64,000 bases of DNA from Caulobacterales bacterium (GCA_019510435.1 JAEKKJ010000016.1:372001-436000); one strand, 5' to 3'; shown: positions 28,888 through 38,007, numbered from the stretch's first letter. Program-made: numbers and translations. The notes: generated by a model not told the origin, from the letters alone.

Positions 28888-29538
28888 ATGGCAGACCGCT
28901 ACATCTTGTATGGAGGCGAGGGCACCGGGGCGGTGGCGGTGGAGGCCGCCCTGGCCCTGATCGGAGCGCCCTATGACGTGATCGACCTGCCGGACGCCAC
29001 GGCGCTGGAGGCGGCGCGCACCGTCAATCCGGCGGCCCAGGTCCCGGCCCTGGCCCTGCCGGACGGCCAGACCCTGACCGAGAGTGCCGCGATCCTGCTG
29101 CGGCTCACCGAGCTGCATCCGCAGGCCGGCCTCGCGCCGGGCGTGGACGATCCGCGCCGCGGCGCCTTCCTGCGCTGGCTGAGCTTCGTCGCGACCCAGG
29201 TCTACGCCCACTACTGGGTGAAGGACGACCCGATGCGGCTGGTGTCCGATCCGGCCGAGGCGCCGGTGGTCGAGGCGCGGCTCAACGACCGCATCGCGGC
29301 GTGCTGGGCGATCATGGAGGCGGGGCTTGCGCCAGGCGGCCCCTATCTGCTGGGCGAGGCGCCGAGCGTGCTGGACCTCTACGTCACCGTGATCTCGCGC
29401 TTCCGGCCGCGCCGCCAGCGGTTCTACGAGGTCGCGCCGCGCATGGGCCAGGCCGTCCGCCGCGTCGACGCCGACCCCCGCCTCGCCGACCTCTGGGCCC
29501 GCCGCTATCCCTTCTTCGACGGCTGGGACCGGATGTGA
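28888..29538 (+). CDS. Glutathione S-transferase family protein
   Basis: A 216-residue two-domain GST: thioredoxin-like half (YILYGGEGTGAVAVEAALAL, NPAAQVPALALPDG, LTESAAILLRL) and helical half ending with APSVLDLYVTVIS. The Ser/Cys/Tyr that would activate glutathione is not obvious at the N-terminus (GGEGTGA), so the catalytic type is uncertain. It is divergent from nrdB. Confidence 0.85.
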   Translation: MADRYILYGGEGTGAVAVEAALALIGAPYDVIDLPDATALEAARTVNPAAQVPALALPDGQTLTESAAILLRLTELHPQAGLAPGVDDPRRGAFLRWLSFVATQVYAHYWVKDDPMRLVSDPAEAPVVEARLNDRIAACWAIMEAGLAPGGPYLLGEAPSVLDLYVTVISRFRPRRQRFYEVAPRMGQAVRRVDADPRLADLWARRYPFFDGWDRM

Positions 29539-29581
29539 GGCTGTCCCCGAGCCGCCGCGACAGCGGAGGCTCCGTATTGGA

Positions 29582-29655
29582 ACCACGAACCACACGAACG
29601 GCGCTCTCCCCGGGCACATGCCGAGGTGGCTCTGTCTGTTCGTGTGGTTCGTGGT
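29582..29655. repeat. Inverted repeat, CCACGAACCACACGAAC family, copy 2
   Basis: Arms of 18 bp (29582-29599 and 29638-29655) repeat the arm sequence of 9847-9939 and face each other across 38 bp of unrelated loop. It lies 43 bp after the GST stop and 47 bp before the end of the next minus-strand gene, i.e. between two convergent genes. Confidence 0.85.
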
Positions 29656-29701
29656 CGACTAAAGCAGCCTCGCCGCTTCGCGGCCTCACCGCTGCGGCGC
29701 C

Positions 29702-30664
29702 CTACCGCCCCGGGCGGATGGAGAAGGAGAAGGCCGCGACCGTGTCCTGGCGGGTGCCCTGGCCGAAGATCATGTGCTGGCCGCGGATCTCGCGGTGGAT
29801 GACGCCGAATGAGGACTGCACGTCGCCCTTGCGCCAGCCCACGCCCACCTGGGCGTCGCCGACCAGGGCCCCGGTGGAATCGGTGGTCCAGCCGGCGCGG
29901 TCCCAGCCCTGCTCGCCGTGCAGCATGTTGAGCCCTACCGCCCGGCCGTCGGCGGCCGCAAACAGGTACCAGCGGCCGGTGTCGCCGAAGCGGCGGCCCT
30001 CGCCGATGCCCATCGCCTTCAGCCGCTGGACCGCCCGCTGCTCGCGCGACGTCGAGACGGTGAGGGTGGCCCCGCCCACGGCCTGGCCGCCATAGCTGGA
30101 GACGCCGAAGCCGGCCCGCGGCTCCAGGTCCACCGCGAAGCGCTCGGACGAGAAGCTGACCGCCCCCGGCCAGCTGCGGATCAGGGTGACGTCCACGCTC
30201 TGCGGGTCGAAGGCGCCATGGTTGAGGTTGAGCGGCAGGCCGCCCGGCGTGCGCAGGATGCCGGCGATGTTGACGCGCAGGCTGTCGACTGCGCCCGCTT
30301 CCTCCGAGCCGCCCAGGCGCATCTCGCCGGAGCGATACTGCACCGGGCCCTGGCCCAGGGCGTAGGCCTCGCGCTCCACGAACCGTGCGCCCGGATCCAC
30401 GCCCACCGCCACGCTGCGCGGCGCGAAGGCGGCGTCGTTGAGCGCCGACACCTCGGTCCCGGCCAGCCGGTCGGGCGCGGGCGCCAGGGTCAGCGGGGTA
30501 TGGATCAGCGGAATATCGACGGCGACGGAGGCCTTGGCCGAAGCGGTCGTCGCGGTGGCGGGATGCGTCGGAAGCGGGGCCGAATTGCGGGTCGCGGCGG
30601 CGCACGGCAGCGCGGCCCCGATCCCCAACAGCGTCATGGCCAAGCCAGCCAGGCGACGCATCAA
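29702..30664 (-). CDS. Exported beta-rich protein, possibly an outer-membrane barrel (LpxR-like)
   Basis: A 320-residue protein with a signal peptide (MRRLAGLAMTLLGIGAALPCAAA). The rest is rich in alternating and aromatic residues, with a C-terminal Q-V-G-V-G-W-R...FSFSIRPGR stretch ending near an Arg rather than a Phe. GRWYLFAAADGRAVGLNML and VIHREIRGQHMIFGQGT recall the lipid A deacylase LpxR/DUF2219 group, but I cannot confirm its catalytic residues. It sits between nrdB and nrdA, which are usually adjacent. Confidence 0.55.
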   Translation of the reverse strand: MMRRLAGLAMTLLGIGAALPCAAATRNSAPLPTHPATATTASAKASVAVDIPLIHTPLTLAPAPDRLAGTEVSALNDAAFAPRSVAVGVDPGARFVEREAYALGQGPVQYRSGEMRLGGSEEAGAVDSLRVNIAGILRTPGGLPLNLNHGAFDPQSVDVTLIRSWPGAVSFSSERFAVDLEPRAGFGVSSYGGQAVGGATLTVSTSREQRAVQRLKAMGIGEGRRFGDTGRWYLFAAADGRAVGLNMLHGEQGWDRAGWTTDSTGALVGDAQVGVGWRKGDVQSSFGVIHREIRGQHMIFGQGTRQDTVAAFSFSIRPGR

Positions 30665-30825
30665 TCACTCCCCGTGCCACGCCACGAAAGCGTGTTTCCC
30701 CGCGGCTATAGTTCCACAGGCGGGAATAGCCGCAAGGTCTAAAACGTCACAGGCGAATTGCGGCACGGTTAATGCTGACGAAGAGGGCGCCTCGTCCGAT
30801 CAGTCGAAGATTCCCGGTATGCGAA

Positions 30826-32685
30826 CTACTGGCAGGCCAGGCACTCTTCGTAATCGGTCTTGCCCTCGGCCTGGATCTCCACCACGGCCGCGCCCTCGCC
30901 GCCGGCGTGGCTGGCGCGCTGCACCGACTTCGAGCGCAGGTAGTAGAGCGACTTGCAGCCCCGCTCCCACGCCGTCCAGTGCAGCATGTGCAGGTCCCAC
31001 TTATCCACATCGCCGGGCAGGAAGATGTTCACCGACTGGCTCTGGCAGATGTCGGGGGTGCGGTCGGCGGCCAGTTCCACCACCCAGCGCTGGTCGATCT
31101 CGAAGGCGGTCTTGTAGACATCCTTCTCGTCCTGGCTGAGGCACTCCAGGTGCTGCACCGAGCCCTCGTTCTCTAGGATCGAGTCCCAGATCGCCGGGGT
31201 GTTCTGGCCCTTCTCCTCGAGCAGCCGCTCCAGGAAGGGGTTCTTCACCGCGAAGGTGCCGGACAGGGTCTTGTGGCTGTAGATGTTGGCCGGGATCGGC
31301 TCGATGCCGGCCGAGGTGCCGCCGCAGATGATCGAGATCGAGGCGGTCGGCGCGATCGCCAGCTTGTGGGAGAAGCGCTCCATCACGCCGCGCTCGGCCG
31401 CGTCCGGGCAGGGGCCGCGCTCGGCCGCCAGCTTGCGCGACGCCGCATCGCACTGGCGGCGCAGGGTCTTGAAGAGCCGCATGTTCCAGCTCTTGGCCAT
31501 GGCGCTTTCGAACGGCACGTTCTGGCTCTGCAGGAACGAGTGGAAGCCCATCAGGCCCAGGCCCACCGACCGCTCCCGCCGCGCGGCATAGACCGCGTGC
31601 TTCATCTCCGGCGGCGCGCGCTGGATGAAGTCCTCCAGCACATTGTCGAGGAAGCGCATCACGTCCTCGACGAAGGTCGGATGGTCGCGCCACTCCAGGA
31701 AGGTCTCGGCATTGACGCTGGAGAGGCAGCAGACCGCCGTGCGCTCCAGGCCCTGATGGTCCTTGCCGGTGTGCAGCATGATCTCGCTGCACAGGTTGGA
31801 CTGACGCACGGAGAGCCCCAGCTCGCGCTGGTGCTGCGGCATGGCGCGGTTCACCGTGTCGGAGAAGATCAGGTAGGGCTCGCCGGTCTGCAGCCGGACC
31901 TCCAGGATCTTCTGCCACAGCGAGCGGGCGTCGACCTCGCGGATCACCTCCTGGGTCTTCGGGGAGCGCAGGCCGAACATGGCGCCGTCGCGCACCGCCT
32001 CCATGAACTCGTCGGTGATCGAGATGCCGTGGTGCAGGTTCAGGCTCTTGCGGTTGAAGTCGCCGGAGGGTTTGCGGATCTCCAGGAACTCCTCGATCTC
32101 CGGGTGGTGGATGTCGAGGTAGACCGCCGCCGAGCCGCGGCGCAGCGAGCCCTGGCTGATGGCGAGCGTCAGGCTGTCCATCACCCGGATGAAGGGGATG
32201 ATGCCGCTGGTCTGGCCGGCGCCCTTCACCTTCTCCCCGATGGAGCGGACGCCGCCCCAGTAGGTGCCGATGCCGCCGCCGTTCGAGGCCAGGGCCACGT
32301 TCTCGTTCCAGACGCCGACGATGCCTTCCAGGTTGTCGGGCACGGCGTTCAGGAAGCAGCTGATCGGCAGGCCGCGCGCCGCGCCGCCGTTGGACAGCAC
32401 CGGGGTGGCCGGCATGAACCACAGGTTGGAGATGTAGTCGTAGATCCGCTGGGCGTGGTCGGCGTCGTCGGCGAAGGCCGTCGCCACGCGGGCGAACATG
32501 TCCTGGTAGCTCTCGCCCGGCAGCAGGTAACGGTCCTCGAGCGTGGTCTTGCCGAAGTCGGTCAGCTTGGCGTCGCGCGAGCGATCGACCACGACCTTGC
32601 GCACCAGCTGCAGCTGCGGCCGCGCCGCCTGGGGCGCAACCCGCTCAGATGTCTCGGCAATCCCAACTTTCGCCGCTTCGCTCAT
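30826..32685 (-). CDS. nrdA: Class I ribonucleotide reductase alpha subunit without an ATP-cone
   Basis: A 619-residue catalytic subunit that reduces ribonucleotides. Motifs: PATPVLSNGG, LPISCFLN (active-site Cys), SNLCSEIML (the N-x-C-x-E catalytic set), the PTASISIICGGTSAGIEP loop, and the C-terminal redox pair ECLACQ. Only about 45 residues precede the core, so the N-terminal ATP-cone for activity control is missing, and nrdB lacks one too. Two NrdR boxes lie upstream, so control is probably at transcription. Confidence 0.95.
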   Translation of the reverse strand: MSEAAKVGIAETSERVAPQAARPQLQLVRKVVVDRSRDAKLTDFGKTTLEDRYLLPGESYQDMFARVATAFADDADHAQRIYDYISNLWFMPATPVLSNGGAARGLPISCFLNAVPDNLEGIVGVWNENVALASNGGGIGTYWGGVRSIGEKVKGAGQTSGIIPFIRVMDSLTLAISQGSLRRGSAAVYLDIHHPEIEEFLEIRKPSGDFNRKSLNLHHGISITDEFMEAVRDGAMFGLRSPKTQEVIREVDARSLWQKILEVRLQTGEPYLIFSDTVNRAMPQHQRELGLSVRQSNLCSEIMLHTGKDHQGLERTAVCCLSSVNAETFLEWRDHPTFVEDVMRFLDNVLEDFIQRAPPEMKHAVYAARRERSVGLGLMGFHSFLQSQNVPFESAMAKSWNMRLFKTLRRQCDAASRKLAAERGPCPDAAERGVMERFSHKLAIAPTASISIICGGTSAGIEPIPANIYSHKTLSGTFAVKNPFLERLLEEKGQNTPAIWDSILENEGSVQHLECLSQDEKDVYKTAFEIDQRWVVELAADRTPDICQSQSVNIFLPGDVDKWDLHMLHWTAWERGCKSLYYLRSKSVQRASHAGGEGAAVVEIQAEGKTDYEECLACQ

Positions 32686-32728
32686 AATCTCGCCTATGCC
32701 CCTCGTGGGCGGAGCGCACCCGCTCCTG

Positions 32729-32773
32729 CCCTACATATAGTGGTCCAACCCCCGAACCACTCCACATATGGGG
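32729..32773. promoter_or_regulatory. Tandem NrdR boxes in the nrdA promoter
   Basis: CCTACATATAGTGG (from 32730) and TCCACATATGGGGC (from 32761) share ACATAT cores exactly 31 bp apart (32733 and 32764), three helical turns, which is the spacing NrdR needs to bind a pair of boxes. They lie 44-88 bp upstream of nrdA. NrdR is the ATP/dATP-sensing repressor of RNR genes. A GACTC (GANTC) site follows at 32787. Confidence 0.75.
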
Positions 32774-32828
32774 CACCGCTCGCGTTGACTCGTCAATGAG
32801 GCCGCTCCTCCGCGCACAGACTTTTTCG

Positions 32829-32844
32829 CTAACGGGAGCTTAAC
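32829..32844 (+). promoter_or_regulatory. CtrA-like box upstream of nrdA
   Basis: CTAA-CGGGAGC-TTAAC matches TTAA-N7-TTAAC with one mismatch. With the GANTC site at 32787 it suggests cell-cycle timing of nrdA as for nrdB. It is 145 bp from the start, so it could also serve nothing. Confidence 0.35.
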
Positions 32845-32908
32845 GCGAGAAGGGCCGCTCTCGGGCGGACATGGTTAATCAAAGACCGTTTCACGACACT
32901 GTGAACAC

Positions 32909-34690
32909 CTACCCTTTCAGTGGCCAAACCAGGGCGATGAGGCCCGTCCCGACCACCAGCACCACCAGCGTCAGGGGTGCGCCCAGGCGGGGATAGTCGG
33001 CGAAGCGGTAGCCGCCAGGGGCCATCACCAGGGTGTTGCACTGGTGGCCGATGGGGGTGAGGAAGTCGCAGGCCGCGCCCATGGCCACGGCCATCAGGAA
33101 CGGGTCGGGCGACAGGCCCAGCTGGCGCGCCAGGCTCGCCCCGATGGGCCCGACGATCAGGACGGTGGCGGCGTTGTTGAGGAACGGCGTCGCCGCCAGG
33201 GCCACCACCATCACCGCCGCCAGGGCCAGGATCGCCGGCCGGCCCTGGAACAGCACCGCCAGCCCGTGCGCCACCAGTTCCGAGCCGCCGGTCGCCCGCA
33301 CCGCATCGCTCACCGGGATCAGGGCGGCGATCAGCACCAGGAGCGGGCCGTCCAGGGCGCCATAGGCCTCGCGCATGCGGATCGCGCCCACCGCCACCAG
33401 CGCCACCGCCGCGCCGAAGAAGGCCACCGCCACGGGGACTACCTGGAACGCCACCAGCAGCATGGCGGCCGCCAGGATCGCCGGCGGGACCAAGGTGTGG
33501 CGGATATCGCCCAGCCGCAGCTCCCGCTCGGCCAGCGGCAGGAGGCCCAGGGTCTTCAGCGCGCCCGGCAGGGTCAGCTCGCCGCCCTGCAGCACCACCA
33601 CGTCGCCCGCCCGCAGCCGCAGCGTGCGCAGCGCGTTGGCGATCCGGTAGCCGGTGCGGCTGACCGCCAGCAGGTTGAGCCCGTGGCTGGCGTGCAGGTC
33701 CGCCTGGCGCGCCGTGCGGCCGACCAGGCTGGAGTCCGGACCCACGATCGCCTCCACGATCCGCACCTCCTCGGTAGGCTGTTCGGTGACGATGGAGCGG
33801 TCGGATCGGGTCAGTCGCAGCTTCAGCCGCGAGATCAGCTGGTCCAGGGACTCCTGGTCGCCCTCCAGCATCAGCACGTCGCCAGGGCGGATGCGCAGGT
33901 TCGGGCCCGGCCCGGCGATCCGTTCCCCGTGGCGCAGGATCGCCATCACCGAGACCTCGCCGTTCGCCAGCCGGCGCAGCTTGGCCACCGTCGTGCGCGC
34001 CGGGTCCCAGTCGTCCGGAACCTGCGCCTCGGTGACATAGGGCTGGCCCGACAGCGCCGCATCCATGGTCTCGGCGGTCGGGCGGGAGGCCGGCAGGATG
34101 CGGTAGGCGAAGGCCAGGAAGACCAGGCCGATCGCGGTCACGCCCAGGCCCACCGGCGCGTAGTCGTACATGCCGAACGGCCTGCCCAGAGTCTGTTCGC
34201 GCACCTGGGAGACGATGATGTTGGGCGAGGTGCCCACCAGCGTCACCGTGCCGCCCAGCAGGGCCGCGAACGACATGGGCATCAGAAGGCGCGACGGCGG
34301 CGTGCCGGTGCGCCGCGCTACCTGCAGGGCGATCGGCATCATGATCGCCAGGGCGCCGACGTTCTTGGTCACCATGGAGAGCAGCGCCACGGCGCCGGCG
34401 AACAGCGGCACCTGGGTGGCCGGGCCCTTCAAGTGCGGGATCACGGGCCGCAGGGCCGCCTCGATCGCGCCGGACCTGGCGAAGGCGGCGCTGACCACCA
34501 GGGCGCAGGCGATGATCACCGTGATGTCGTTCTTGAAACCGTCGAAGGCCGCCTTGGCCGGCACCACCCCGATGGCGATCCCGGCCAGCAGGGCCACCAG
34601 GGCGATCACGTCATAGCGCCAGCGGCCCCAGACGAAGCCCACGATGGTGAGGATCACCAGCCCGAAGGCCAGGCCCTGTTGCAGCGTCAT
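32909..34690 (-). CDS. SLC13-family anion transporter with two TrkA-C (RCK_C) domains
   Basis: A 593-residue membrane protein. The first half has transmembrane helices and the SNT-like loop VTLVGTSPNIIVS; two cytosolic RCK_C modules follow (about residues 205-290 with LRIRPGDVLMLEGD, and 300-385 with LRLRAGDVVVLQGG); the last half has further helices with TPFLNNAATVLIVGPI and TPIGHQCNTLVMAPG. The SLC13/DASS family moves sulfate, phosphate or dicarboxylates with Na+ or H+; substrate not determinable. It is divergent from the FAD oxidoreductase. Confidence 0.88.
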   Translation of the reverse strand: MTLQQGLAFGLVILTIVGFVWGRWRYDVIALVALLAGIAIGVVPAKAAFDGFKNDITVIIACALVVSAAFARSGAIEAALRPVIPHLKGPATQVPLFAGAVALLSMVTKNVGALAIMMPIALQVARRTGTPPSRLLMPMSFAALLGGTVTLVGTSPNIIVSQVREQTLGRPFGMYDYAPVGLGVTAIGLVFLAFAYRILPASRPTAETMDAALSGQPYVTEAQVPDDWDPARTTVAKLRRLANGEVSVMAILRHGERIAGPGPNLRIRPGDVLMLEGDQESLDQLISRLKLRLTRSDRSIVTEQPTEEVRIVEAIVGPDSSLVGRTARQADLHASHGLNLLAVSRTGYRIANALRTLRLRAGDVVVLQGGELTLPGALKTLGLLPLAERELRLGDIRHTLVPPAILAAAMLLVAFQVVPVAVAFFGAAVALVAVGAIRMREAYGALDGPLLVLIAALIPVSDAVRATGGSELVAHGLAVLFQGRPAILALAAVMVVALAATPFLNNAATVLIVGPIGASLARQLGLSPDPFLMAVAMGAACDFLTPIGHQCNTLVMAPGGYRFADYPRLGAPLTLVVLVVGTGLIALVWPLKG

Positions 34691-34782
34691 TCAGGTCCCT
34701 CGATCTCGAGGCGCTACAACGCAAAGCGGGGCCATCGGGTCCGCGCCTGGACGCCGGCGCGCCGCCGCCGCACAAGGGCGTC

Positions 34783-35721
34783 ATGGCCTATCGCTTCCTG
34801 ATCGTGGGCGCCGGCGTGGCGGGCGCCTCGGCCGCCGCCCGGCTGGCGCCGCTCGGCGCGACCCTGGTCCTCGAGGCCGAGGACCAACCCGGCTACCACG
34901 CCACCGGCCGCTCGGCGGCGACCTATATCGACACCTATGGCGCGCCCACGGTGTGCGCGGCCACCCGGGCCAGCCGCAGCTTCTTCTGGTCGCCGCCGCA
35001 GGGGTTTGCGGACCATGCGCTGGTGCGGCCGATCCCGGAGCTTTGCCTGGCGCGGCCGGAGCAGGCGGACGCCCTGGCCGCCCATCTGGCGACGCACCCG
35101 GACCTGCGCCCGCTCGGGGCCGCGGAGATCCGGCGGATGTGCCCGATCCTGCGGTCGGAGGTCGACTGGTCGGGCGCCCTCAACGACCGCGTCGCCGAAC
35201 TGGACGTAGACGCCATCCTGCAGGGCTACCTGAAGCTCGCCCGGGCAGCCGGGGCGGACCTGGTCACCGGCGCGCGGGTCGCCGCCCTGGCGCCACGACC
35301 TGGCGGCGGCTGGCGCGTGGCGACCGCAGCCGGCGGCTTCGAGGCCGATGTGGTGGTCAACGCCGCCGGCGCCTGGGCCGGCGAGGTCGGCCGGCTGGCG
35401 GGGCTGGGCGACCTGGGCCTGACGCCGCTGCGCCGCACCGCCATCCGCATCGACCCGGCCATGCGCGCCGAGCAGGTCCGCCGCGTCGCCCACCGCTGGG
35501 CGGGCCTGCGCACCTTCGCCCCCGACCGCGTGCCGGTGGTGGGGATGGACCCGCGGGCCGATGGCTTCTTCTGGCTCGCCGGCCAGGGCGGCTACGGCAT
35601 CCAGACCAGCCCGGCCCTCAGCGAAACGGCGGCGGCCCTCATCAACGAGGGCCGCCTGCCACAGGCGCTGCGGGCGGAGGGCGTCAGCGAGGCGGACCTG
35701 GGCCCTGGGCGCTTCCTCTGA
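34783..35721 (+). CDS. FAD-dependent oxidoreductase (DAO family) lacking an internal segment
   Basis: A 312-residue protein with the FAD-binding GAGVAGASAAA, the substrate/flavin motif GYHATGRSAA, VNAAGAWA and the C-terminal HRWAGLRTFAPDRVPVVG and WLAGQGGYGIQT. Typical relatives are about 360-370 residues and have a Gly/Pro-rich FYFKPE-like block between RRTA and the HRWAGL region; here RRTAIRI is followed after some 20 residues by HRWAGL, so roughly 50 residues are missing in frame. Activity is doubtful. The stop abuts a convergent DUF418 gene (its stop begins one base later). Confidence 0.8.
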   Translation: MAYRFLIVGAGVAGASAAARLAPLGATLVLEAEDQPGYHATGRSAATYIDTYGAPTVCAATRASRSFFWSPPQGFADHALVRPIPELCLARPEQADALAAHLATHPDLRPLGAAEIRRMCPILRSEVDWSGALNDRVAELDVDAILQGYLKLARAAGADLVTGARVAALAPRPGGGWRVATAAGGFEADVVVNAAGAWAGEVGRLAGLGDLGLTPLRRTAIRIDPAMRAEQVRRVAHRWAGLRTFAPDRVPVVGMDPRADGFFWLAGQGGYGIQTSPALSETAAALINEGRLPQALRAEGVSEADLGPGRFL

Positions 35722-37047
35722 TCACTCGGCCGGCGCCACCGCCGCCGTCACCCGCGCCGGCGCCCGGCCCAGCGCCTGCCAGCGGCCGTAGGTCAGCGAG
35801 CGCAGCAGCCACTCGGCCGGCCCCATCTCCCAGCGCGCCAGCCAGATGACGCTGAACAGCCCCTGGAAGATCCAGACCAGGACGCAGATCCCCATCAGCT
35901 GGGCGAACCCGAACTTGCCGTAGAAGCCCAGGGCGTAGAACAGGATCGAGGTGATCACCGACTGGCCGATGTAGTTGGTGAGCGCCAGGCGCCCGATCGC
36001 CTTCAGACCGATGTCCAGCCCGCGCAGCGCCCCCAGCTTGTAGAGCGCCACCACCAGGCCCAGCAGGCCCAGGGTCGTGGGCAGGCGTCCCGCCTCGTAG
36101 AGGAAGTCGCGCCACGACATCAGCCCGGCGTTCGGCTCGAACCCGGCCTGCCAGCCGCGCCACTGGATATAGCCCCGCAGCGACAGGCCCAGCGCATAGC
36201 CGATCCCGGCCAAGCCCGCGTAGAAGCTTAAGGGCCGCGATCCGTTCAGCACGCCCAGCCGGAACAGCGCTACGCCGATCAGCATGAAGCCAACCGACTC
36301 CGCCAGGAAGATCGGCGCCATCGGGCCAAGGTTGAACTCCGTCCAGCGCGCCGTGCTCCAGGCCAGCACGCCCGGGAACGAGGTGCGCTGGGCCGTCTCG
36401 GCGGCGAGGAATTCCCTGGTCGGATGGGCGTGGGCCAGCAGCGTCTTGCGCGCCTCCACCGCCGCCTTCTGCTCGTCGGTGAGCGGCTTGTGCGCCGCGT
36501 CCAGGGCCATGGCGATCTCGCCCTGGCGCAGGGTGTCGGCCTTCTGGGCGGTCTGGGCGCCGATGGCGATGCTCATGGTCATCAGGAACGCCGCCGCGGC
36601 GGTGAGCAGCACCCGCGGCTGGGCGCGCCGGAACTGGTAGAGCACCAGGCCCGCCAGGCCGTAGTTGAAGAGGATCTCCCCTGGCCACATGAAGAGCGCG
36701 AAGTTCGCCACGCCCAGCAGCAGCAGCGCAAAGCAGCGGGTGAAGAACGCCTGCGAGCGCGCGCCGGTCGGGTCGTTGTCGGTGCCGCCGCGCAGCATCA
36801 CCATCATCCCGGCGCCGAACAGCAGGGTGAAGAGACCCCGCATCGAGCCGGCGAAGCCGACGTTCTGGATGGTGAAGGCGATCCAGTCGGCGTTCCAGTG
36901 CGGCGGCCGCGGCGGCAGCGCGTCCTCCCACGACATGCCCATGAAGGGGATGTTCATCAGCAGGATGCCGCACACGGCCACGCCGCGCAGCACGTCCATG
37001 GCGCCGATCCGCGCCTGGGTCTCGATCGGTCCGGATGTGTCGGTCAT
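35722..37047 (-). CDS. DUF418 membrane protein
   Basis: A 441-residue polytopic protein with about 9-10 hydrophobic segments. It opens with IGAMDVLRGVAVCGILLMNI, carries RCFALLLLGVANFAL and ends in the DUF418 block with IGRLALTNYIGQSVI and ARWEMGPAEWLLRSLTYGRW. Function of this family is unknown (some are linked to membrane lipids or acyltransferase-like folds). Start at MTDTSGPIE with GGAGG 6 nt upstream; the frame is open further 5' but without coding character. Confidence 0.88.
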   Translation of the reverse strand: MTDTSGPIETQARIGAMDVLRGVAVCGILLMNIPFMGMSWEDALPPRPPHWNADWIAFTIQNVGFAGSMRGLFTLLFGAGMMVMLRGGTDNDPTGARSQAFFTRCFALLLLGVANFALFMWPGEILFNYGLAGLVLYQFRRAQPRVLLTAAAAFLMTMSIAIGAQTAQKADTLRQGEIAMALDAAHKPLTDEQKAAVEARKTLLAHAHPTREFLAAETAQRTSFPGVLAWSTARWTEFNLGPMAPIFLAESVGFMLIGVALFRLGVLNGSRPLSFYAGLAGIGYALGLSLRGYIQWRGWQAGFEPNAGLMSWRDFLYEAGRLPTTLGLLGLVVALYKLGALRGLDIGLKAIGRLALTNYIGQSVITSILFYALGFYGKFGFAQLMGICVLVWIFQGLFSVIWLARWEMGPAEWLLRSLTYGRWQALGRAPARVTAAVAPAE

Positions 37048-37141
37048 GGGCCCCCTCCGCGCGCCGCTTGAGACCGCAGCGCATGGGGCACTGTCGCGTG
37101 ACGGCGTTCGGATTCCAAGGGTCTGTGGCATGGGGAGAGAG

Positions 37142-37195
37142 CGGCTGCGGGCGGAGGGGGTCAGCGAGGCCGAGCTGGGGCCGGGGCCGCTGCTG
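37142..37195 (+). pseudogene. Duplicated 3' end of the DAO gene (direct repeat with 35666-35720)
   Basis: The segment translates LRAEGVSEAELGPGPLL, nearly the same as the last residues LRAEGVSEADLGPGRFL of the FAD oxidoreductase, with only scattered base changes over about 50 bp. Nothing upstream of it looks like the rest of such a gene. The two copies flank the DUF418 gene as direct repeats, hinting at insertion or rearrangement. Confidence 0.7.
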
Positions 37196-37218
37196 GGTAA
37201 CCAGATCCGCGCGAGCCC

Positions 37219-37348
37219 AGCGCCCCCTCCACCCCTTCGGGGTCCCCCTCCCCCGCTGAAGCGGGTGAGGAACTGCTCATCATCGCCCCACTCCAGTTCC
37301 TCCCCCGCGTGCGGGGGAGGGGGACCGCGAAGCGGTGGAGGGGGCGCT
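37219..37348. repeat. Large inverted repeat with GCGCCCCCTCCACC arms
   Basis: AGCGCCCCCTCCACCCCTTC at the left and GGTGGAGGGGGCGCT at the right, with inner GGGGGAGGGGGACC and CCCCCTCCCCC stretches, form a long interrupted hairpin of about 130 bp in the gap before the DUF418 gene. It resembles the 26586-26740 element in architecture. Confidence 0.75.
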
Positions 37349-37447
37349 GAAGCGCGCAAAGAGGATGGAGCGAAATGGGTTGCGAGAGCGCCGTCCGGAG
37401 CCTTGCAAGGACAGATTGGCCGCCTCCGGCCTCGTCTCGAAGACCGG

Positions 37448-37921
37448 TCAGGCCATCTCGCCGACAGCCCTTGCACGATACCGATTGAGTTCGAGAACCA
37501 TCGCCTCGGGCGGCTCATCCCAGCCCTGCAGAACCACCGTGGGACGCCGCGTCGGCAAGTCGTCGGCTAGGTGCGAATAGTCTTTGGCTGCCGATCGGTA
37601 GCGAAACCCGACGGCCCGGCTGCCTCGACCGGGCTGGCACACATAGAACGCCTCGACCTCCCGCCAGAAAACCCGGGTCGGTCGCCACGAGAAGCCACCT
37701 GAAAGGACGAAGCCTTCATCGTCCAGCGTCAATCGACGAGGGCGGATGGCGAGCCACGCGAAGGTCGCTACTGGGAATGCGAAAAGGAACGATAGCCACT
37801 CGCGCCCTCGTAGCGCCGGCTGATGGTCCATTTGCGCCGCGATGCTGGCGCAGCCGAGCACGACGCTGCCGACGAGATAGAGCAACGTCGTCGTCCGCGA
37901 ATATCGATACTCCGTCCGCAC
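37448..37921 (-). CDS. Small membrane protein with a predicted PH-like cytoplasmic domain
   Basis: A 157-residue protein: two hydrophobic segments in the first 60 residues (TTTLLYLVGSVVLGCASIAA and FLFAFPVATFAWLAI), then a 95-residue domain beginning RPRRLTLDDEGFVLSGGFSWRPTRVFWREVEAF, the usual pattern of bacterial PH/YdbT-type domains. Slightly lower GC than its neighbours. Function unknown. Confidence 0.65.
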   Translation of the reverse strand: MRTEYRYSRTTTLLYLVGSVVLGCASIAAQMDHQPALRGREWLSFLFAFPVATFAWLAIRPRRLTLDDEGFVLSGGFSWRPTRVFWREVEAFYVCQPGRGSRAVGFRYRSAAKDYSHLADDLPTRRPTVVLQGWDEPPEAMVLELNRYRARAVGEMA

Positions 37922-38007
37922 TGCGCCTCCCCTCTAGTCCCCCCAACGTTTCCGCCGAGCGATCCTCTCCGACTTTCAGGACACTATCGCCGATCCTGGA
38001 AGGCCCC

